From NCBI GenBank assembly GCA_036307185.1, contig JAXJYC010000011.1, positions 1 to 20,162 of the forward strand: DNA of 20,162 nucleotides, in the 5' to 3' direction. Origin of the DNA: SVEL01 sp017381055. GTDB lineage: Bacteria; Bacillota; Clostridia; Lachnospirales; Lachnospiraceae. Both the position numbers and the translations under genes were made by a program. Below are positions 14,522 to 20,162 of the stretch, one piece after another; within the stretch, counting starts at the first letter, position 1, and each line of letters begins with the position of its first letter. The notes under the pieces were generated by a model. That model did not search any database and was not told where the DNA came from. It saw nothing but the letters and a program-made list of their open reading frames with translations.

Positions 14522-14935
14522 ATGACAAGAAGAGAATTAAGAGAGAACACATTTGTTATGTTATTTCACAAGGAGTTTCATGATATAGACGAGATGAAGG
14601 AGCAGTTTGAACTATATTTTGAAAAGAAGGCTCCTATGTCTGAAAAGGATGAGACATATGTTTCTGAGAGAGTTTATGATATTTTATCAAAGCTTAACGA
14701 GATTGATTCTGATATAGAGGAAGCATCAGAGAGCTGGACTATTTCGCGTATGAGCAAGATTGACTTATCTATTATGCGTCTTGCATATTACGAGATGAGA
14801 TATGATGAGTCTGTGCCTTTACAGGTTGCTATCAATGAAGCAGTTGAGATTGCGAAGCTTTACGGAGGAGATAACTCGCCATCATTTATCAATGGTGTAT
14901 TAGGAAAGCTGGCTAAAAATGGCAAGTGTGTATAG
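14522..14935 (+). CDS. nusB: Transcription antitermination factor NusB
   Basis: This 137-residue all-helical protein fits NusB, which binds boxA RNA with NusE (S10) and promotes antitermination of rRNA operons. RRELRENTFVMLFHKEF matches the family start, WTISRMSKIDLSIMRLAYYE the central helices, VPLQVAINEAVEIAKLYG and FINGVLGKLAK the C-terminal helices. Start ATG 14522 is preferred over ATG 14501 because GGAAGGA (14508-14514) lies seven bases before it, inside the longer version. The leader upstream is unusually structured (14309-14476). The 3' end overlaps xseA by 17 bases. Confidence 0.96.
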   Translation: MTRRELRENTFVMLFHKEFHDIDEMKEQFELYFEKKAPMSEKDETYVSERVYDILSKLNEIDSDIEEASESWTISRMSKIDLSIMRLAYYEMRYDESVPLQVAINEAVEIAKLYGGDNSPSFINGVLGKLAKNGKCV

Positions 14936-16136
14936 TGTTACAGAAGTAAATTCTTATATAAAGCATATGTTTGAGCAAGATTTTGTCCTTAACAATGTCT
15001 ATGTGAAGGGCGAAATCTCTAATTGTAAATATCATACTTCAGGACATATCTACTTTACTCTTAAGGATAAGGGTGGAGTTATCGCTTGTGTTATGTTTGC
15101 AGGTAATAGAAGAGGTCTTAATTTTAAGCTTGAGGAAGGGCTTAAGGTTACGGCCTTTGGTAGTGTGAATGTATACGAGCGTGATGGTAAGTATCAGCTA
15201 TATGTTAGAGAAGTTCAGATGGATGGTCAGGGCGATTTGTACAAGCGCTTTGAACAACTTAAAGCTGAGCTTTTAGAGATGGGTATGTTTGATGTGTCTT
15301 ACAAGAAGCCATTACCTAAGTATGCTATGAAGGTTGGTATAGTTACAGCTAAGACTGGTGCGGCTATTCAGGATATTATTAACGTTGCTACTAGACGTAA
15401 TCCACATGTGCAGCTTTATCTTTATCCAGCTATCGTGCAAGGTGCGGAGGCTGCGCCTACTATTGTGCAAGGTATTAGAACATTGGATGAGATGGGCCTT
15501 GATGTGATAATTGTAGGTCGAGGTGGTGGGTCCTTGGAGGATTTATGGGCTTTCAATGAAGAAGTTGTGGCTAGAGCTATATTTAGCTGTAATACGCCAG
15601 TTATTTCTGCAGTAGGTCATGAGACAGATACAACTATTGCGGACTATGTGTCTGATATGAGAGCGCCGACGCCGTCTGCAGCTGCTGAGTTGGCTGTGTT
15701 TGATTATTATGCATATATTGCAGAGCTTAGAGGGTATTTAGAGCTTCTTACGAAGACTATGAGAAATAAACATAGAGCTACAAGGGATTTGCTTAATCAG
15801 TATGCCCTTAGAGTTAAGCATATGTCGCCATCTAATCGATTGGCTACTAAACGTCAGGAGATAGATGATATATGTACTAAGATGAGCGAGAGGGTTAAGC
15901 TTAAGCTAGAGAGAAAGCGTCATGAATTGTCCTTAGGTGTACAAAGGTTAGAGGGTTTATCGCCTCTTAATAAGCTTAAAAGCGGTTATTCTTATGTGGC
16001 TGATGAAAAGGGAGTTACACTTAGATCTGTTAATCAGCTTAAGAAGGATGACAAGGTTGAAATCTTTTTGTTAGATGGTCGTGTTAACGCAAGTGTTGAA
16101 AATATAATTAAAAGAGAAGATTTATTGCAGTCATAA
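14919..16136 (+). CDS. xseA: Exodeoxyribonuclease VII large subunit
   Basis: The 405-residue catalytic subunit of exonuclease VII degrades single-stranded DNA from both ends. It has an N-terminal OB fold (about 1-100; YVKGEISNCKYHTSGHIYFT and LKDKGGVIACVMF) and a catalytic domain (about 130-260). The latter carries KVGIVTAKTGAAIQDI, GRGGGSLEDLW (200-210), SAVGHETDTTIAD (230-242) and RAPTPSAAAE. A coiled-coil region for small-subunit binding (about 265-350) and a C-terminal segment (SGYSYV) follow. It starts inside nusB. It is somewhat shorter than E. coli XseA (456), mainly in the coiled coil. folD, which separates nusB and xseA in Bacillus, is missing here. Confidence 0.97.
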   Translation: MASVYSVTEVNSYIKHMFEQDFVLNNVYVKGEISNCKYHTSGHIYFTLKDKGGVIACVMFAGNRRGLNFKLEEGLKVTAFGSVNVYERDGKYQLYVREVQMDGQGDLYKRFEQLKAELLEMGMFDVSYKKPLPKYAMKVGIVTAKTGAAIQDIINVATRRNPHVQLYLYPAIVQGAEAAPTIVQGIRTLDEMGLDVIIVGRGGGSLEDLWAFNEEVVARAIFSCNTPVISAVGHETDTTIADYVSDMRAPTPSAAAELAVFDYYAYIAELRGYLELLTKTMRNKHRATRDLLNQYALRVKHMSPSNRLATKRQEIDDICTKMSERVKLKLERKRHELSLGVQRLEGLSPLNKLKSGYSYVADEKGVTLRSVNQLKKDDKVEIFLLDGRVNASVENIIKREDLLQS

Positions 16137-16189
16137 TTGTTTTGCAAAGCAATTATTGGCTCGTATAGATTGAATGGAAGGATATTGTT

Positions 16190-16393
16190 ATGGGAACTTC
16201 AAAGAAGGAAGATATATCAATAGAAGAAGGCTTTGAAAAGCTTAATGAACTTCTTAGAAAGATGGAATCTAATGAGGTTGGTTTAGAGGATTCCTTTGAG
16301 CTTTATAAAGAAGGTGTGGCTTTAGTGCAGACTCTGAATGGTAAGCTTGATGATGTAGAAGGAAAATTAACAGAAGTAGAAGAGAATCAGTAG
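16190..16393 (+). CDS. xseB: Exodeoxyribonuclease VII small subunit
   Basis: The 67-residue helical protein carries the family motif: IEEGFEKLNELLRKMESNEV, then GLEDSFELYKEGVAL. Several copies bind the coiled-coil arm of XseA to make active exonuclease VII. GGAAGGA (16175-16181) precedes ATG 16190. It follows xseA after 53 bases and precedes ispA by 8. Length is typical (about 70-80). Confidence 0.96.
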   Translation: MGTSKKEDISIEEGFEKLNELLRKMESNEVGLEDSFELYKEGVALVQTLNGKLDDVEGKLTEVEENQ

Positions 16394-16401
16394 GTGACGA
16401 A

Positions 16402-17289
16402 ATGGATTTTAAAGAAGAATTGCTTGAAAAAACAGAATATGTCAATAATATATTGAGAAGCTATTATCCTAAGGAAGAGGGATTTCAGAAGGTTATATTT
16501 GAAGCTATGAATTATAGCGTGGAAGCTGGAGGAAAAAGACTTCGTCCTATATTTATGATGGAGGTTTCTAAGCTTTTTGATGGTTTCAATGATGATGTTA
16601 AGCCATTTATGGTAGCTTTGGAGATGATTCATACTTATTCTCTTGTCCATGATGATTTGCCAGCTATGGATAATGATGATTATCGTAGAGGAATGCTTAC
16701 TACCCATAAGAAATATGGTCATGCTATGGGCGTGCTTAGTGGTGATGCACTTCTAAATTATGCATTTGAAATAGCTAGTGAGGCTGTATGTGAAGCTGAG
16801 AATATGGCGGCTTCTGCTAAGGCTATGAAGGTTTTATCGAGAAAGGCTGGCGCTTATGGAATGATAGGTGGACAGGTTGTTGATGTAAACTTAAGTGGTA
16901 GTGGTGCTACAAAGGAGCAGCTCGATTTTATCTATGAGAATAAGACATCGGCTCTTATTGAGGCTGCATTTGTAGTTGGAGCTCTTTTGTCAGGAGCTAA
17001 TGACGAACAGATTTTACGTATGGAGAAGGCTGCTTGGAACATTGGTATGGCCTTCCAAATTCAAGATGATATTTTAGATGTTATAGGTGATGCTGAGGTT
17101 ATCGGCAAGCCTGTACTTAGTGATGAAAAGAATGAAAAGACTACATATGTTAGTCTTTATGGTATAGATGGTGCCAAGAAATATGTGAAAGATTACACAG
17201 ATGAGGCTATTAAGATTTTATCAGAGGTAGGTAAGGAAAATATTTTCTTAAATGAACTGATTATTAGTCTTATTAACAGGGAAAAATAG
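16402..17289 (+). CDS. ispA: Short-chain polyprenyl (farnesyl) diphosphate synthase
   Basis: The 295-residue cytosolic prenyltransferase condenses isopentenyl diphosphate with allylic diphosphates, most likely giving farnesyl diphosphate. The first Asp-rich motif is HDDLPAMDND (D84, D85, D90) with RRG after it, the second is QDDILD (D222, D223, D226). GGKRLRP (43-49) binds substrate. Y79, five residues before the first Asp, is the aromatic position associated with short-chain products. Other signatures are GGQVVD and KTSALI. The gene has the Bacillus ispA (yqiD) position, between xseB and dxs, and works downstream of Dxs. Confidence 0.95.
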   Translation: MDFKEELLEKTEYVNNILRSYYPKEEGFQKVIFEAMNYSVEAGGKRLRPIFMMEVSKLFDGFNDDVKPFMVALEMIHTYSLVHDDLPAMDNDDYRRGMLTTHKKYGHAMGVLSGDALLNYAFEIASEAVCEAENMAASAKAMKVLSRKAGAYGMIGGQVVDVNLSGSGATKEQLDFIYENKTSALIEAAFVVGALLSGANDEQILRMEKAAWNIGMAFQIQDDILDVIGDAEVIGKPVLSDEKNEKTTYVSLYGIDGAKKYVKDYTDEAIKILSEVGKENIFLNELIISLINREK

Positions 17290-17314
17290 TGTAAAGGCAG
17301 AAAAGAGGTTGCTT

Positions 17315-19183
17315 ATGATACTTGAAAAAATCAATGAACCTAATGACATTAAAAAAATAGATAAAAGTCAGTTACCTATTCTTGCAGAAGAGATTAGAGC
17401 ATTTCTTGTAGATAAGGTATCGAAAAAGGGAGGTCATTTGGCGTCTAACCTAGGTGTGGTAGAGCTGACTATGGCCTTGCATCTATGTCTTGATTTTCCT
17501 AATGACAAAATTGTGTGGGATGTAGGTCATCAGTCATATACTCACAAGGTTTTGACAGGAAGAAAAGAAGGCTTTGATGAGCTTCGCTCTTACGGTGGAA
17601 TGAGTGGTTTCCCAAAGCGTAGAGAGAGTAAGTGCGATTCCTTTGATACTGGTCACAGCTCAACATCTATTTCGGCTGGACTTGGTATAGTTACAGCTAA
17701 TCAGATTAAGGGTGATGACAGTACAGTTGTATCGGTTATCGGTGATGGTGCTATGACTGGAGGTCTTGCGTTTGAGGCTCTTAACAATGCTGCAAATATT
17801 AACAGAAACTTTATTATGATTTTAAATGATAATGAGATGTCTATTGCTCAGAATGTAGGTGGTTTGTCGTCTTATTTATCTGGTATTAGAACAGGTAACG
17901 CTTACAATGGCTTAAAGGATGGTGTGTCAAAATCTTTGAATGCTATTCCTGTTGTAGGTAAGAAGCTTGTGCATCATATTAAGAAAACTAAGAGTAGTAT
18001 TAAGCAGTTGCTTATTCCAGGAATGCTCTTTGAAAATATGGGTATTACTTACTTAGGTCCTGTGGATGGTCATAACCTTTCTCAGCTTGTAAGAACAATA
18101 AATGAAGCTAAAAAGCTTGATCATGCAGTTATAATCCATGTGCTTACTAAGAAGGGTAAGGGATTTGAGCCTGCAGAGAAGCATCCTTCTAGATTCCATG
18201 GTGTAGAGCCGTTTAATCATTTGACTGGTGAACCAGTGAAGGCTAAGAAGAAGGTTTCGTATACAGATACATTCTCTCATTATATTTCAAAGTTTGCCAA
18301 GGATAATGAAAAGATTGTAGCTATTACAGCGGCTATGCCTGATGGTACTGGATTAAAACGTTTTGCTCATATGTACCCAGAAAGATTTTTTGATGTGGGT
18401 ATAGCTGAGGAACATGCGGTTACATTTGCGGCTGGACTAGCTAGTGCTGGACTTAAGCCATATGTGGCTATATATTCATCATTTTTACAGAGAGCCTATG
18501 ATCAGATGATTCATGATGTATGTATTCAGAATCTTCCAGTTGTATTTATGATTGATAGAGCTGGATTTGTAGGTGGTGATGGTGAGACACATCAGGGTAT
18601 TTTTGATTTGTCTTATCTTAATACTATTCCAAATATGAATGTATGTGCACCAAAGAATAGATATGAGCTTGCGGATATGATTAAGTATTCTACTTACTAC
18701 AATGGCCCTATAGCTATTAGATATCCAAGAGGTGAGGCTTATGAAGGTCTTAAGGAATATCGCGAGGCTATTGTTTATGGTAGAGCTGAGATTATATATA
18801 AAGAAAAAGATATAGCACTTCTTGCAGTAGGAAGTATGGTTAAGGAAGCTGAAAAGGCTAGAGAGCTTCTTAAAAAACGTGGTTACAATGTTTCACTTAT
18901 CAATGCTAGATTTGTAAAGCCATTTGATGAAAATTGTATTATAAAGCTTGCTAAGGATCATAAGCTATTAGTAACAATCGAAGAAAACGTATTAAATGGT
19001 GGCTTTGGTGAGCAGGTGCTTAGATTTGTTAATTCGTCAGAGATAGATATACAGGTTCAAAATCTTGCAATACCTAATCAGTATCTTGAACAGGGTAGTG
19101 TAGATGTGCTTCGTAAGGAGGCTGGCTTAGACCCACATACTATAGCTGAGAGAGTAGAAAATAGATATAAAGACTTAATGTAA
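17315..19183 (+). CDS. dxs: 1-deoxy-D-xylulose-5-phosphate synthase
   Basis: This 622-residue thiamine-diphosphate enzyme joins pyruvate and glyceraldehyde 3-phosphate in the first step of the non-mevalonate isoprenoid pathway. Visible features are H72 in VGHQSYTHK, the TPP/Mg motif GDGAMTGG (143-150) with N171 to N173, catalytic E365 in GIAEEHAVTFAAG, and transketolase segments such as RAGFVGGDGETHQGIFD and PIAIRYPRGE. Start ATG 17315 is chosen since AAAGAGG (17302-17308) lies six bases upstream; the reading frame could also open at TTG 17309, which is too close. In Bacillus yqxC follows dxs; here nadK follows after 11 bases. Confidence 0.98.
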   Translation: MILEKINEPNDIKKIDKSQLPILAEEIRAFLVDKVSKKGGHLASNLGVVELTMALHLCLDFPNDKIVWDVGHQSYTHKVLTGRKEGFDELRSYGGMSGFPKRRESKCDSFDTGHSSTSISAGLGIVTANQIKGDDSTVVSVIGDGAMTGGLAFEALNNAANINRNFIMILNDNEMSIAQNVGGLSSYLSGIRTGNAYNGLKDGVSKSLNAIPVVGKKLVHHIKKTKSSIKQLLIPGMLFENMGITYLGPVDGHNLSQLVRTINEAKKLDHAVIIHVLTKKGKGFEPAEKHPSRFHGVEPFNHLTGEPVKAKKKVSYTDTFSHYISKFAKDNEKIVAITAAMPDGTGLKRFAHMYPERFFDVGIAEEHAVTFAAGLASAGLKPYVAIYSSFLQRAYDQMIHDVCIQNLPVVFMIDRAGFVGGDGETHQGIFDLSYLNTIPNMNVCAPKNRYELADMIKYSTYYNGPIAIRYPRGEAYEGLKEYREAIVYGRAEIIYKEKDIALLAVGSMVKEAEKARELLKKRGYNVSLINARFVKPFDENCIIKLAKDHKLLVTIEENVLNGGFGEQVLRFVNSSEIDIQVQNLAIPNQYLEQGSVDVLRKEAGLDPHTIAERVENRYKDLM

Positions 19184-19194
19184 AGGATTTGAGT

Positions 19195-20058
19195 ATGAAG
19201 AATTTTCTTGTTATAGGCAATAGCATAAAGGATGGAGTAGCTCCAGTTTGCGAGAAAATCCACGACTACGTAGTAAAACGTGGAGGTTCTTGTACTGTTA
19301 TAACAGGCTTCGTAAAAGGCGAGGATATTCCAAAGGAGACAGAGGTGGCTATCGTTGTAGGTGGTGATGGTACACTCCTTCAGGCTTCTAGAGATTTAAT
19401 GGAGTTAAATATTCCTCTTATCGGTGTGAATTTTGGACATTTAGGCTTCTTGGCTGATGTGGAGGCTGAAGCTGTAATCGATATGGTGGATAGACTTTTT
19501 GCTGATGATTATACAATTGAAAAGCGAATGATGCTTGATGGTATTATTTCTAGAAATGGAAAGAATATATCATCTATGTCAGCTCTTAATGATATTGTTA
19601 TCGGTAGAACTGGAGTAATGGGTGTTTTAGATTTTAAGATGTTTGTAAATGGCATTCGTCTTAATAATTACAAGGCTGATGGAATTATCGCATCCACACC
19701 TACTGGTTCAACTGCTTATAATATGTCTGCAGGAGGTCCACTAGTTAAGCCTTCAGCGGAATTGATTGTTATGACACCAGTATGTCCGCATACTCTTAAT
19801 ACAAGAAGTATTGTATTTGACAAGGATGACGAAATAGAGATTGAAATATGTCAGCAGAAGCAGTCAGATAGAGCTGAGGCTGCATATGTATATTATGATG
19901 GTGATTTGGCGACACCGCTTCTTAATGGAGATAGAATCATTATAAAAAAAGCATCTACTTGTACAGAGCTTATTAAGCTTGATAGTAGAAGCTTCTTAGA
20001 GGTGTTAAGGAGGAAGTTAAATAACAATGAAGATAGCCAGACAGAAGAAAATTCTTGA
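19195..20058 (+). CDS. nadK: NAD kinase (ATP/polyphosphate-dependent)
   Basis: The 287-residue cytosolic enzyme phosphorylates NAD to NADP. GGDGT (56-60, with D58) is the catalytic motif, followed by GVNFGHLGFLAD (77-88), the ALND motif, ADGIIASTPTGSTAYNMSAG and the C-terminal PVCPHTLNTRSIVF. Start ATG 19195 is preferred over TTG 19189, since AAAGGA (19182-19187), overlapping the dxs stop, lies seven bases upstream. Its last 32 bases overlap the start of argR. Location between dxs and argR is common in Clostridia, where tlyA often lies in front of it. Confidence 0.96.
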   Translation: MKNFLVIGNSIKDGVAPVCEKIHDYVVKRGGSCTVITGFVKGEDIPKETEVAIVVGGDGTLLQASRDLMELNIPLIGVNFGHLGFLADVEAEAVIDMVDRLFADDYTIEKRMMLDGIISRNGKNISSMSALNDIVIGRTGVMGVLDFKMFVNGIRLNNYKADGIIASTPTGSTAYNMSAGGPLVKPSAELIVMTPVCPHTLNTRSIVFDKDDEIEIEICQQKQSDRAEAAYVYYDGDLATPLLNGDRIIIKKASTCTELIKLDSRSFLEVLRRKLNNNEDSQTEENS

Positions 20059-20162
20059 TCTTATAAGAGATAATGAGGTTACGACTCAGGAGGAGCTTGC
20101 GTCGTTACTTATAGATAGTAATTATATTGTCACTCAAGCAACCGTATCTAGAGATATAAGAG
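20027..20162 (+). CDS. argR: Arginine repressor ArgR, N-terminal part, cut at the window end
   Basis: Forty-five residues are visible, starting MKIARQKKILDLIRDNEVTT and continuing through QEELASLL to VTQATVSRDIR. This is the winged-helix DNA-binding domain of ArgR/AhrC, whose recognition helix contains QATVSRDI. The full protein (about 150 residues) would bind arginine as a hexamer and control arginine genes. The start overlaps nadK by 32 bases, with AGGAGG (20008-20013) 13 bases before ATG 20027. The place after nadK matches the usual nadK-argR-recN order. Confidence 0.93.
   Translation, partial: MKIARQKKILDLIRDNEVTTQEELASLLIDSNYIVTQATVSRDIR

Overview
The window looks like chromosomal DNA of a spore-forming (or spore-gene-bearing) low-GC Clostridia member, most likely family Lachnospiraceae. 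The reasons are its AT-rich codon use, an intact spoIIIAA-AH operon, the conserved Firmicutes run Asp23-family/nusB/xseA/xseB/ispA/dxs/nadK/argR, and a Tn916-type xis-int mobile element. All genes supported here are on the + strand. No rRNA, tRNA or CRISPR array was seen.

Region 1 (1 to about 4050) is the right-hand end of an integrative mobilizable or conjugative element. It carries the C-terminal part of a MOBV-type relaxase (cut by the window edge), a RepA_N-type replication initiator, a DnaC/IstB-like ATPase, a Tn916-like excisionase and a Tn916-like tyrosine integrase. Many TGGCATAAA-type repeats lie on both sides of int and are probably arm-type integrase sites. The junction with the host is somewhere between about 4008 and 4078, immediately upstream of the next gene.

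Region 2 (4097-8631) is the most unusual part: a four-gene cassette with a low-molecular-weight protein tyrosine phosphatase, a single-pass membrane protein (A), a TIR-TM-beta-propeller protein, and a second membrane protein (B) paralogous to A. B has a remarkable Tyr/Asn/Gln-rich N-terminal tail with tyrosines at five- and then four-residue periodicity. The phosphatase and A overlap by one base, and the TIR gene follows 18 bases after A. Predicted topology places the TIR domain and Tyr-rich tails inside the cell and the propeller and paired C-terminal domains outside. This suggests an envelope-sensing complex with a possible NAD-cleaving TIR effector. The function is not established; defence or envelope-stress signalling are inferences. 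A strong intrinsic terminator (8675-8713) closes the region.

Region 3 (8716-13822) is a complete spoIIIA operon, which builds the mother-cell side of the forespore feeding channel, behind a candidate sigma-E promoter.

Region 4 (13858-20162) begins with a good sigma-A promoter and an Asp23/Gls24-family gene in the yqhY position. A terminator, a perfect 21-bp palindrome and a GC-rich set of nested hairpins follow. Then come tightly packed housekeeping genes for transcription antitermination (nusB), exonuclease VII (xseA, xseB), isoprenoid precursors (ispA, dxs), NADP synthesis (nadK) and the start of argR. Compared with the Bacillus subtilis order, accB/accC, folD and yqxC/tlyA are missing from this run.
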